Positions 1-7,635 of a DNA stretch of 64,000 nucleotides are shown one piece after another. Numbering within the stretch: the first letter of the stretch is position 1; each line of letters begins with the position of its first letter. The notes below the pieces were generated by a model. It was not told the DNA's origin and did not search any database. It saw only the letters and a program-made list of their open reading frames with translations. The position numbers and the translations under genes are program-made. This DNA comes from Nocardia arthritidis (lineage in GTDB: Bacteria > Actinomycetota > Actinomycetes > Mycobacteriales > Mycobacteriaceae): positions 1,922,001 through 1,986,000 of the forward strand of contig NZ_CP046172.1 of NCBI RefSeq assembly GCF_011801145.1. The letters run 5' to 3'.

Positions 1-1089
1 GTGATCCGCGGCGGGATAGGTGCGGAACGTGAAATCGACTCCGTTCGCTCGCAGCTGGTCGGTCAGCGCCATACTGGCCGCGATCGGAACGGTGATATCC
101 GCCATGCCGTGCGCGATCAGGATCGGCCGCGAATACCCGGCGGTCGGCACGGATGCGTACCGCCGCAATCGGTCTCGCAGTGGTCCCGCCGACAGTGGTT
201 GCGCGAGTACCGATCCGAGCGTTTCGGTGCCCACCCGCTGTGCCCATTCCGGGCCGCAGCTGAAGGCCATCCGGTCCAGCAGTTCGGCGCCGTCCGTGGT
301 GAGGTAGGGCCCGAGATCGAAATCCGGTGCGCCGACCCGCATTCCGTCGAATACCGCGGCCACCAGCCCGACCACCGGGGTCAGCACCGGCAGTGCGGGC
401 GCCTGCGGGCCGAACATCGGCAGCACATTCTCCACATTGGATGCGGGCGCCAGGGCGACGATGCCGCGGAAATCCAGTTCCGGCGCGTAGCCGCCGGCGA
501 GGTATCCGCTGTTCAGCGCCGCGTGCCCGCCCTGTGAAAGCCCGGCCACCGCCCAGGTATTCGACAACCTCGGGTCGGCGTGCCGAGCCGCTCGCACCAG
601 GTCGATCGTCGCCGTCGCCTCGGTGCGCGACTGCAGGTAGGGGTGCGCCGTTTCCGCGCCGGGGCCGAGGCCGACATAGTCCGGCGCGACCACCGCGTAA
701 CCGAGATCGACCAGGCGGCGCAGCAATTCGGCGTCGAAGCCGGGGCGAGCGGTGAGCCCGCAGGCCGGGCCGAGACCGCGGGTGCCGTGATCCCACGCCA
801 CCACCGGCCAGCCCTGCCGCGGCGCGGGACCATCCGGTACGGCGATGATGCCGGTGGCGATTGTCGTTGCGCCGGTGGGACTTTCGGTGACGTACCGGAT
901 TGTCGCGGTGCCTGCGATGCCGCCCCAGTTCGCGCCCGGCGCGTACGAGGCGACCGAACCGGTCTCGGCCGATTCCGCGTGGGCTGTGAATACGTTGCCC
1001 GCCAACATGATTCCGGCCAGTGCGATGACCCCGATACATCGCAGAGCGGCGAATCGTATTCCGCTATATCCAATTATCTTGGGGCTCAA
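1..1089 (-). CDS. Secreted lipase/esterase, LIP-type alpha/beta hydrolase (3' end beyond window)
   Basis: Translated from the minus strand, the frame stays open from about 1089 to the left edge, so the C-terminus lies outside the window. A TTG at 1089 with GAGG a few bases upstream is the best start: it is followed by a basic stretch and a hydrophobic signal peptide ending near an AHAESA region (residues about 20-40). Around residue 184 lies the nucleophile elbow GLSQGGHAA (GxSxG), preceded by a lipase-like segment YAVVAPDYVGLGPG. Near the edge the sequence TYPAADH supplies a plausible catalytic histidine. These features fit the secretory lipase family of actinomycetes, which hydrolyse acyl esters outside the cell. 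The substrate cannot be read from sequence. It lies downstream of the LGFP gene, with a terminator-like hairpin between them, so it probably has its own promoter. Confidence 0.8.
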   Translation of the reverse strand, partial: MSPKIIGYSGIRFAALRCIGVIALAGIMLAGNVFTAHAESAETGSVASYAPGANWGGIAGTATIRYVTESPTGATTIATGIIAVPDGPAPRQGWPVVAWDHGTRGLGPACGLTARPGFDAELLRRLVDLGYAVVAPDYVGLGPGAETAHPYLQSRTEATATIDLVRAARHADPRLSNTWAVAGLSQGGHAALNSGYLAGGYAPELDFRGIVALAPASNVENVLPMFGPQAPALPVLTPVVGLVAAVFDGMRVGAPDFDLGPYLTTDGAELLDRMAFSCGPEWAQRVGTETLGSVLAQPLSAGPLRDRLRRYASVPTAGYSRPILIAHGMADITVPIAASMALTDQLRANGVDFTFRTYPAADH

Positions 1090-1215
1090 TCCAACCTCGA
1101 TCCTCGAGCACGATCGGTGACCGAATTTAGCGCCACTCGACCGCATGTCGCCGAAACCGGCGACATCTAAAGGACCGATCAGTTGGAATGAACTGTTACG
1201 ACATCATTTTTGGGG

Positions 1216-1267
1216 GCCTAGGGCGCGCCCTCGAAGTCCCATCCGGACTTTGCGGACGCGCCCAGGC
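1216..1267 (-). terminator. Terminator-like hairpin after the LGFP gene
   Basis: Just past the LGFP stop codon is a nested inverted repeat. The outer arms are GCCTAGGGCGCG and CGCGCCCAGGC (one bulge); an inner stem pairs AAGTCC with GGACTT. On the minus strand the stem is followed by CCCCCAAAAATG rather than a clean T-run, so it may be a GC-rich actinobacterial terminator or a 3' stabiliser rather than a canonical intrinsic terminator. Confidence 0.45.
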
Positions 1268-1274
1268 CGAAAGA

Positions 1275-2021
1275 TCAGGGAGTCCAGGTGATTCGGCCGC
1301 CCTGGAAGTCCTGCGCCTTGCCGCCGTTGTAGTCGTATTCGTCGCTGGTGGGGAAGCCGTACGAACCGTTCTCGCCGCCGCGCAGCGCCCAGTTGTCGCG
1401 GATCGCGCCCCAGACGACGTGCGCGCCGGTGCGGGCCGACCAGTAGATCGCGCCGCCGGGGAAGAGGTTGTACCGGCCCTTGTTATTGGCGGCGGAGGCC
1501 TCATCGGAGATGGGGAAGCCGAGCGGACCGCTCTCCCAGCCGTACGCGGCCCACTTGTCCCGGATCGCGCCGCCGATTTGGTGCGCGCCGGTGCCGACCG
1601 ACCAGTACACCGAGCCGCCCTGGAAATGGTTGTAGCGGCCGGGATTGTTCGGCGTCGACTGCTCGTCGGTCACCGGAAAGCCGAGTACGCCGGACTCGCC
1701 GGCGAGACCGCGCCACTTGTCCCGGATCGCGCCGCCCACCTGGTGCGCGTCGACGTCGCCGCGCCAGTAGATCGCGCCGCCGCGCTCGAAGGTCTGGAAT
1801 CGGCCGCCCGCGGCGGCGTCGAGTTCGGCGGAGGTGGGATCGCCGAAGAACGCGCCGCCACCGAGCTGGTCGTATTTCACCTCGATCGCGCCGCCGACAT
1901 CGAACGGCCCGATCGGGCGCGCCGCCGCGGTTCCCGCGACGGTGGTGAGTACGGCGGCCGCCGCCGTCACGGCCAACGCGCCGCGCGCGGTCGAACGGTT
2001 TCTCGAACGTAGCGATACCAC
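1275..2021 (-). CDS. Secreted LGFP-repeat cell-wall protein
   Basis: A 248-residue secreted protein. GTG at 2021 is chosen because GAGGAGA sits four bases upstream; a longer frame to 2123 lacks this. Residues 1-34 form a signal peptide ending in an AAA-type cleavage site before RPIG. The rest is about four tandem repeats of roughly 50 residues built on GGAIRDKW ... GVLGFPVTDE, later copies reading GPLGFPISDE and GSYGFPTSDE. This is the LGFP repeat, known from Corynebacteriales proteins anchored in or associated with the mycolate-containing cell wall. No enzymatic domain is fused to the repeats. It is probably a structural or surface-binding protein, a role inferred from the family and not visible in the sequence. 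Confidence 0.88.
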   Translation of the reverse strand: MVSLRSRNRSTARGALAVTAAAAVLTTVAGTAAARPIGPFDVGGAIEVKYDQLGGGAFFGDPTSAELDAAAGGRFQTFERGGAIYWRGDVDAHQVGGAIRDKWRGLAGESGVLGFPVTDEQSTPNNPGRYNHFQGGSVYWSVGTGAHQIGGAIRDKWAAYGWESGPLGFPISDEASAANNKGRYNLFPGGAIYWSARTGAHVVWGAIRDNWALRGGENGSYGFPTSDEYDYNGGKAQDFQGGRITWTP

Positions 2022-2173
2022 GGGCTCTCCTCGATCGAAGGTGTTCGGTGGCGCAGGCGGCGGCCCGTGCTCCGCTGCACATCCGGTCGCGCGCCTGGTC
2101 GGGCCTGCGGCGCGACCACGCACTGTATCGGCGGCCGTTGCCGAATCGTTACCGTGGCCCCTGGTTCTGCGGG

Positions 2174-2422
2174 CTATTCCGGCAGTTCCGGATCGCCCAA
2201 CTCCTCGAGATCCGCGAGCCGGGTATGCACGAACGCCGCGACCCGATGCCGCGCGGCAACTGACAGCCGCTCGATATCAGCACCGGACAATACATTCGGC
2301 CCCAACCCGGACCCCGCCCCGGGTTCGCCCGCATCGGGCACCACCGCCAAATGGTCGGCCCGCGGCACCGACATCGGCCGGTCCGGCTCATCCGGATCGG
2401 CCGCAACCGCGGTGCGAACCAT
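2174..2422 (-). CDS. Small hypothetical protein, 82 aa
   Basis: An ATG at 2422 opens an 82-residue acidic frame. The C-terminal half looks helical (ADIERLSVAARHRVAAFVHT, then DLEELGDPELPE). The N-terminal half is rich in Pro, Asp and Gly. There is no signal peptide, no membrane segment and no recognised domain. The frame stays open further upstream to 2707, but that part runs antisense to the start of the neighbouring membrane gene and looks like a shadow. The ribosome-binding site is weak. It could be a genuine small cytoplasmic protein or chance coding. Confidence 0.4.
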   Translation of the reverse strand: MVRTAVAADPDEPDRPMSVPRADHLAVVPDAGEPGAGSGLGPNVLSGADIERLSVAARHRVAAFVHTRLADLEELGDPELPE

Positions 2423-2600
2423 GCGCCGACCATAACCCCGGCCACCCCTCCCGGTCGAGGACCAAACCCGCCAAACCAACCGGTACGACACAACATTGGC
2501 TACTTTCACGCCCGAAAGCCATGGCTGGTTGCGGCAGTGGGGTGCTATCGTTCCGACGTCGCCGGACTGTCCGGTATGGCCGGTATACCTGGGGGGTTCC

Positions 2601-2906
2601 GTGTTCAATTGGTATGTAGCGCTTCTCGCGATCAGTGGCGTCGTCATGATCGCGATGGCCCTGGCCAAGGACGGGCAGAGCCAGACTTCCCGCATGCTCA
2701 ACGGCATCTTCGGGGTCGTATACCTCGGCTACGCCGCCTATCTCGTCTTCCTCTTCGACGGCGGCTCATACCTGATCTTCTTCCAGGCGTTCATCCTGCC
2801 GGTGCTGATGGTGGTCAACTTCCTTCGAACCCGAACCCCACGCCCGAAACTGACCGAGACCCAGAAGGCATGGCGCGACCACCAGCGCTCCAACGGAGGG
2901 CAGTAG
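2601..2906 (+). CDS. Small integral membrane protein, 101 aa
   Basis: A GTG at 2601 preceded by a G-rich stretch (GGGGGG) starts a 101-residue protein with two to three hydrophobic segments: residues about 3-20 (YVALLAISGVVMIAMAL), 33-50 (GIFGVVYLGYAAYLVFLF) and 53-72 (SYLIFFQAFILPVLMVVNFL). A basic, polar tail (RTRTPRPKLTETQKAWRDH) is probably cytoplasmic. No family is recognised. An upstream ATG at 2496 is possible, but the added residues lack membrane character. Immediately downstream is vapBC-like debris, so the gene may border a rearranged segment. Confidence 0.6.
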   Translation: MFNWYVALLAISGVVMIAMALAKDGQSQTSRMLNGIFGVVYLGYAAYLVFLFDGGSYLIFFQAFILPVLMVVNFLRTRTPRPKLTETQKAWRDHQRSNGGQ

Positions 2907-3064
2907 CGATTCCGGCGAACCGAGCGCTATCGGACCTGCGCAAGCGCCTGCGGATTGCGGATCCGCGCAAGTGGCCGCCTGCGTGGTTCGGAACTATCGA
3001 GGGCGACGGTACGTCCATTGCCGCACGAAGTGAGGAACTACTCGGCGACGATTTCGGACGGTAG
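2907..3064 (+). pseudogene. VapB-type antitoxin remnant (C-terminal part)
   Basis: Directly after the membrane-protein stop, the plus strand encodes a tail ending DPRKWPPAWFGTIEG ... AARSEELLGDDFGR and then TAG at 3062-3064. This is the typical C-terminal, toxin-wrapping arm of actinobacterial VapB antitoxins (PAWFG ... EGDGTSxAARSEELL). The N-terminal DNA-binding ribbon-helix-helix or AbrB-like part is absent: no start codon with a ribosome-binding site and no matching N-terminal sequence lie in frame. I read it as a truncated antitoxin gene. The toxin remnant follows immediately, in the usual vapB-vapC order. Confidence 0.6.
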
Positions 3065-3456
3065 CCGCAGTCGTCCGCGACCAGGGACTACAGCCACCGT
3101 GTCGAGCTCTGCACAGGACCCTCATTCGGCTGATCGGTCGCTGTTGGTGCCGACGCCGATTCTCGGCGAGGTGGGATATCTGCTCGGAAAGTTCGGCGGG
3201 GTGCGGGTGGCGGCCGTGATTCCGCGGTCGGTCGGCGAACGGGATTTCATCACCGTCGATCGGACCGAATCCGACTTTCGGCGCGCGGCGGATTCGATCG
3301 AGCGGTACGCCGGTCCTGCCGCCTGGGCACCTCCGATGTGGCGATTGTGGCTGTTGCGGAGAGCGAATGGGGTTTGCCGAGGTGGTGACGTTGAATCATC
3401 GCCACCTCGAGGTGGTTCGGCCGTCGCGTGCGCGGGCGTTGACACTGTCGCCGTGA
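3065..3456 (+). pseudogene. VapC-type PIN-domain toxin remnant with frameshifts
   Basis: Translation shows VapC pieces in successive frames: LLVPTPILGEVGYLLGKFGG and DFITVDRTESDFRRAADSIE in one frame, LGTSDVAIVAVAE in a second, and MGFAEVVTLNHRHLEVVRPS followed by RARALTLSP-stop (TGA 3454-3456) in a third. Together they match the order of a PIN-domain ribonuclease toxin. At least two frameshifts are needed, near 3315-3330 and near 3360, and the N-terminal strand that carries the first catalytic Asp is missing. The gene is therefore not expected to make active toxin. A second copy of the extreme 3' end (RPTLVRVLTLLP-stop, ending 3629) lies in the adjacent direct repeat. Confidence 0.65.
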
Positions 3457-3465
3457 TGCTGCTCG

Positions 3466-3489
3466 ACCGGCGAGCGGCCGCTCGCCGGT
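3466..3489. repeat. 24-bp perfect palindrome, copy 1
   Basis: Reads ACCGGCGAGCGG then CCGCTCGCCGGT: a perfect inverted repeat without a spacer. It could form a cruciform or a very stable hairpin, or be a dimeric protein site. The same sequence recurs 173 bp downstream. Confidence 0.85.
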
Positions 3490-3638
3490 GGTTCGGCGGG
3501 GTGCCGCAGATGGCGGGGTGCCGCAGATGCGGTCGGCCGCCGGTCGGTGAGCCCGGGTGGCGGCCGCCGCGGTGTGGTGGTTCGGCGGTTCGGCCGACGC
3601 TTGTGCGGGTGTTGACACTGTTGCCGTGATGCGGCCCG

Positions 3639-3662
3639 ACCGGCGAGCGGCCGCTCGCCGGT
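3639..3662. repeat. 24-bp perfect palindrome, copy 2
   Basis: Identical to the palindrome at 3466-3489 and in the same place within the second 173-bp direct repeat. Confidence 0.85.
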
Positions 3663-3763
3663 GGTTCGGCGGGGTGCCGCAGATGGCGGGGTGCCGCAGA
3701 TGCGGTCGGCCGCCGGTCGGTGAGCCCGGGTGGCGGCCGCCGCGGTGTGGTGGGCCCGGCCGG

Positions 3764-3912
3764 TCAGTTCAGACCGAGGGAGATGGTTAGGGCTTCGGCC
3801 GTGGTGGGGTAGGTGGTGAGCAGCGGGTTCGAGGTGGTTGGGGTCGGTTGGGACCAGGTGGGTTCGTGGCCCAGCAGGATGGCCAGGGCGTCGCAGGTGG
3901 TGGGGTGGGTGG
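3764..3912 (-). other. Coding-like tail downstream of the DUF5682 stop
   Basis: On the minus strand, a frame offset from the DUF5682 gene runs past that gene's stop to a TGA at 3764. Nearly every codon in it ends in C or G, as in real genes here. It encodes two related stretches, LLTTHPTTCDALAILLGH and LLTTYPTTAEALTISLGLN. There is no start codon of its own nearby. It may be a C-terminal extension lost through a frameshift in a C-rich stretch near 3920-3950, or just repetitive DNA. Confidence 0.35.
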
Positions 3913-6516
3913 TTAGGAGGTCGGTGGTGGGGCCGCGGGGTGCGGGTGGGAGTTGTTCGGGGGTTCGGGGTTGGCCGACCACGGGGGTGTCCAGGTGTCG
4001 ATGGCGGTGACGGTGGGTGGGAAGGTGCGGGCCGCTTCGCGGACGAGGGCGGGGACCATGTCGGGGGCTTGGTCGCGCAGTGTGGTGATGAGGGTCGGCA
4101 GCCAGGGGAGGAGTACGCGGTCGGGGAGGCGGCCGAAGGCTTTCGAAAGAAGTTCGACGACAAAGGGTTTCAGTGTAGGGGCCGGATCGATGGCCTGGAC
4201 GAAGCCGCCGATGTACTGCGGGAAGGACGGCAGTACGAGCGGATTGGCCAGCATGGCGTCGCAGCGCTCGCGCAGCTCGGCGAGGGTGAGCAGGCCGAGT
4301 TGGAAACGGGCCGCCCAGAGCAGGGCCACCTTGGCCGGAGCCTCCGGATGTGATTGGCGCACCGCGAGTTCCAGCTGTGTGTGGTCGCAGCCGAGGGACA
4401 GGGCGAGATGCTCCATGCCGAACAGGAAGCCGAGCATGGCCGCGACCTGACCGGTGCCGGTGTCCTCGGCGGTGAAGGAGGTGGGCAGCAGCGTGCAATA
4501 GTGGGCGTAGCCTGCGGTGACGAATCTGCCGCACCACTCGGGTAACCCGTCGGCGGTGGTGCGGAAGTAGTTGAGCAGCAACCTGATTCGGCGTAGCACC
4601 AGCGGCGCGTCGTCTACGCTGCGTTCGGCCGCGAGCAATTCGACGGCGCGGGCGCCGAGCTCATCGGCGAGCCGGGGCGAATTCAGGTACAGCAGCGCGT
4701 CTTCCACGGCCGAAAGGGCGATGGCGGCGGTCGCACCGGATTCGTTGACCGCACGCCGCAACCGCTGCTCCAGCACCTGCTCGACGGTGACGCCCTCGTA
4801 GCCGAGCTCCACCAGGGAGCGCTGATATTTGCCGAGCCCGAGATCCCAGCTCTCCTGAATGGATTTCTCGCCGAGCGCCCGCGAACCCATGATCGGCCGG
4901 ATCGAGTCGTCGGGCAACAACTTTCGCAGCAGCCACAACAGATCCGAGCAGGGTTGCAGCGCCGGATCGGCGCGCAGATCGAGCAGCGCCCGCTGTATGG
5001 TCCGCTTGGAAAGGTCGAGGCCGAGCGGCCGGAGCCGGTCGAGCACATCGCGGGCCAGCGGCGGCAGCGCCGCATAGCCGACCTGGCCGATCCGGTCGCC
5101 GCCGAGCAGGATCTCGCACAGCCGCGCCACATCGCGCCTGCCGGGCACCCGGTCCTTCTCGATGCAGGTGACGGCGGCGTCCTGGAAGTCGTACGGGGTC
5201 GGCCGGGCGCGGTTGCGCATACCGGCCAGCAGAATCGACGTCTCGAATACCGCGATGGCATCGGCGGTGCTGGCCAGGTACCCGTTGCGGCGGGCGAGCC
5301 GCACGATATCGACCGACCACTCCAGGAGTTCGGCCTCGTCGAGCGGATCGAGAACCGGCGGCCGCGACAGAAATCCGGACAGCCGGTCGCCCGCTTCCGC
5401 ATCGGTGGCCACCACGCTGCGCGTGCGCTTGGTCTTCGTCTGTCCACCGGGCTGTCCGGCCAGCTCGAATGGTTGTAATTTGTTGCGCCGCAAGGACTTC
5501 GACCAGGTAGCCGCGGCGATCGACACCGCACCGCCGGTCAGCCCGAACTGCGCCTCGATGGCCGAGTGACTGGATGGGATCAGCCCGTAATGCCATTTCG
5601 TCGCCGAGCGCGGCGTGATCTCGAACGGCACGTCGGCGGACAGCCCGAACTGCTCGATCCGGCTGGCGGCATGCGCGGCCCCGCACACGTACATGCACCG
5701 CGCCGGATCGGCGCCGGTGGCCGCCAGATGTTCGCGCATCCGGGTCCACATGTACCGTTCCCGGTCCTCGTCGACGGCGGTGCTGTCGCGGCGCAGCCTG
5801 CGGAACAGGCTGCCGATCAACACCATCACCTGGCGGTAGGTGTGGTAATCGGCGTCGGCCAACGGCTGTTCGACGTACTGGTCCCACCACTCGGACCAGT
5901 GCCGAACCTTGCCGTGGTGCAGCAGGTACTGCTCGAGTTCGGCGAATCGCGGTCGCAGATCCCCGATCTCGATGCCGACGGCCTCGCCGTGCAGCCCGCC
6001 GTCCTTCGCCGCGGAATCATCCGACTTGTCGTCTTCCCTTGGCGCCCACTGGAATACGTGATCGGTCGAACGATCCACCAGCACCAGTTCGACACCCGGC
6101 GTATCCAGCGCGTACGCGATGGCCTGATATTCGGCCGAGGCCTGGGTGATCGGCGCGACGATCGACAGCGGCGACCACGCGGCGGGAAATCCGTCGAGTT
6201 CGGTGGCGAAAGCCTGCAGCGCCACCGGGAGCCGGCAGTTTCGCAGCTCGTCCAGCAGCGGTCGCAGATCCTCGCACAGTTCCAAATAGATTACTGTCGG
6301 CCGCTTTTCGTGCAGACGTCGCACCATGGCCAGCCCCGAGGCCGGCGAATGATGGCATACCGGAAAGATTTCCAGCTCCTCGCCGAGCGCCCGGTCCACA
6401 TCGTCGACCATTCCGAGCAGCAGATCGCCCGGCACACCGGCGAATTCGGCGGCAGCGGCGGTCAGCTGCTCGCGCAGCGCCGCGAACGGGCTCGACCCGG
6501 GTATCGGTGCGTTCAC
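3913..6516 (-). CDS. DUF5682 family protein of a MoxR/VWA system
   Basis: An 867-residue cytoplasmic protein, last gene of a five-gene set. GTG at 6516 is the start: it overlaps the ATPase stop as GTGA, and the sequence then reads MNAPIPGSSPF. Around residues 48-58 is EIFPVCHHSPASG, matching the FPVRHHSP-type signature that opens DUF5682 proteins. It is followed by RPTVIYLELCEDLRPLLDEL, the conserved 'powerful gene product' region resembling EreA/ChaN/TraB-like folds. The rest is mostly helical, Leu-rich, with no membrane segments. The biochemical activity is not known to me. Members occur beside MoxR ATPases and VWA proteins, so a role as effector or substrate of that pair is an inference. 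The C-terminus is Pro/His/Asn-rich, and a possible out-of-frame continuation follows. Confidence 0.8.
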   Translation of the reverse strand: MNAPIPGSSPFAALREQLTAAAAEFAGVPGDLLLGMVDDVDRALGEELEIFPVCHHSPASGLAMVRRLHEKRPTVIYLELCEDLRPLLDELRNCRLPVALQAFATELDGFPAAWSPLSIVAPITQASAEYQAIAYALDTPGVELVLVDRSTDHVFQWAPREDDKSDDSAAKDGGLHGEAVGIEIGDLRPRFAELEQYLLHHGKVRHWSEWWDQYVEQPLADADYHTYRQVMVLIGSLFRRLRRDSTAVDEDRERYMWTRMREHLAATGADPARCMYVCGAAHAASRIEQFGLSADVPFEITPRSATKWHYGLIPSSHSAIEAQFGLTGGAVSIAAATWSKSLRRNKLQPFELAGQPGGQTKTKRTRSVVATDAEAGDRLSGFLSRPPVLDPLDEAELLEWSVDIVRLARRNGYLASTADAIAVFETSILLAGMRNRARPTPYDFQDAAVTCIEKDRVPGRRDVARLCEILLGGDRIGQVGYAALPPLARDVLDRLRPLGLDLSKRTIQRALLDLRADPALQPCSDLLWLLRKLLPDDSIRPIMGSRALGEKSIQESWDLGLGKYQRSLVELGYEGVTVEQVLEQRLRRAVNESGATAAIALSAVEDALLYLNSPRLADELGARAVELLAAERSVDDAPLVLRRIRLLLNYFRTTADGLPEWCGRFVTAGYAHYCTLLPTSFTAEDTGTGQVAAMLGFLFGMEHLALSLGCDHTQLELAVRQSHPEAPAKVALLWAARFQLGLLTLAELRERCDAMLANPLVLPSFPQYIGGFVQAIDPAPTLKPFVVELLSKAFGRLPDRVLLPWLPTLITTLRDQAPDMVPALVREAARTFPPTVTAIDTWTPPWSANPEPPNNSHPHPAAPPPTS

Positions 6517-7625
6517 GACAGGCTCGCGATCGCCGCGCGCCCGCCGTCGAGGAATTCGGTCCACGCCCCGCCCGCGTTCTTGCTGCGCGGTTCGACGACG
6601 CCGTGCAGGTATTTGTTCAGGATGGCCAGATCCTCCGGCGTGCGCCGGGCCAGCGATCCGACCAGCGATCCGGCCAGCGTCTCGGCGCGCAGCACCCGGT
6701 CGCCGAAGAACTGGCTGTGCAGGATCGCATCCTCGAGCACGCCGATCTGCTCGGCCGTCGACAGCGCCGATTCCAGCTTGTCGTCGTCGCCGGTGGCGGC
6801 CGCCGCGGCGCTGCGCAGATCGGCGAAACTTTCCAGCAGGATATCCAAAAGCGTTGGTGGCAGCTCCAATTCGATCTGATGCCGGCGCAGCAGTTCGGCG
6901 GTGCGGAAGCGCACGATCTCGGCCTCGCTGCGTTTGTTGGACACCACCGGAATACGCACGAAATTGAATCGGCGCTTGAGCGCCGACGAGAGGTCGTTCA
7001 CGCCGCGGTCGCGGCTGTTCGCGGTGGCGATGACGGCGAATCCGGGCTGTGCGAATACCACGTTGTCGTCGTCGAGTTCGGGAATCGACACGTACTTCTC
7101 GGACAGGATCGAGATGAGTGCGTCCTGCACATCGCTGGTGGCGCGGGTCAATTCCTCGAAACGGCCGATCACGCCCCGCTCCATCGCGGTCATGATGGGC
7201 GAGGGGATCATCGACTCGCGCGACTGCCCCTTGGCGATGACCATCGAGATATTCCACGAGTATTTGATGTGATCCTCGGTGGTGCCCGCGGTGCCCTGGA
7301 CGACGAGGGTGGAGTTGCGGCTGATCGCGGCGGCGAGCAGTTCGGCGAGCCAGCTCTTGCCGGTGCCGGGATCGCCGATGAGCAGCAGGCCGCGATCGGA
7401 GGCCAGGGTAACGATGCTGCGCTCCACGAAACTCCGGTCGCCGAACCATTTCTGATCGATCTGCCGGTCCAGGCCGTCGGACCGCTCGGAGCCGAGTATG
7501 AACAGCCGCACCATCTTCGGGCTGAGCCGCCAGGCGAACGGTTTGGGGCCGTCGTCGATGGACTCCAGCCAGTCGAGCTCCTCGGCGTACTTGGTTTCGG
7601 CGGGTGCGCGCAGGACGTCGTTCAT
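6513..7625 (-). CDS. MoxR-type AAA+ ATPase
   Basis: A 370-residue AAA+ ATPase. ATG at 7625 has AGGAGAG upstream, and that ribosome-binding site overlaps the stop codon of the VWA gene. Walker A is GDPGTGKS at residues 84-91. Later come GRFEELTRATSDVQDALISI (Walker-B-like, in the MoxR style), FAVIATANSRDRGVNDLSSA (sensor 1) and the arginine-finger region LKRRFNFVRIP. MoxR ATPases usually act as chaperone-like remodelling machines together with a VWA protein (as in RavA-ViaA or CbbQ-CbbO). Here the VWA partner is encoded just upstream and DUF5682 just downstream with a 4-nt overlap, so the three proteins are probably made together and work together. Confidence 0.9.
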   Translation of the reverse strand: MNDVLRAPAETKYAEELDWLESIDDGPKPFAWRLSPKMVRLFILGSERSDGLDRQIDQKWFGDRSFVERSIVTLASDRGLLLIGDPGTGKSWLAELLAAAISRNSTLVVQGTAGTTEDHIKYSWNISMVIAKGQSRESMIPSPIMTAMERGVIGRFEELTRATSDVQDALISILSEKYVSIPELDDDNVVFAQPGFAVIATANSRDRGVNDLSSALKRRFNFVRIPVVSNKRSEAEIVRFRTAELLRRHQIELELPPTLLDILLESFADLRSAAAAATGDDDKLESALSTAEQIGVLEDAILHSQFFGDRVLRAETLAGSLVGSLARRTPEDLAILNKYLHGVVEPRSKNAGGAWTEFLDGGRAAIASLS

Positions 7626-7635
7626 GGTGGCTCTC

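Larger units (their letters stand above)
3412..3753. repeat. Two direct repeats of about 173 bp with vapC 3' end
   Basis: The segment 3465-3580 recurs almost unchanged at 3638-3753, an offset of 173 bp. Similarity extends upstream less perfectly into the vapC tail: both copies share GTTGACACTGT(C/T)GCCGTGATG. Each copy contains an internal short duplication (GTGCCGCAGATGGCGGG, then GTGCCGCAGATGCGG) and one 24-bp palindrome. Both strands stay open here because of base composition, but no gene is convincing. It looks like a tandem duplication whose unit includes the 3' end of a toxin gene. Confidence 0.8.

Noticed and set aside
3396..4163. Open minus-strand frame with repeated GRAASRQQCQ-like peptides
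   Set aside because: It runs through the 173-bp direct repeats and the end of another gene; no RBS and the composition follows from GC-rich DNA.
4661..5890. Long arginine-rich frame on the minus strand
   Set aside because: It is a shadow of the DUF5682 gene in another frame, with no family features.
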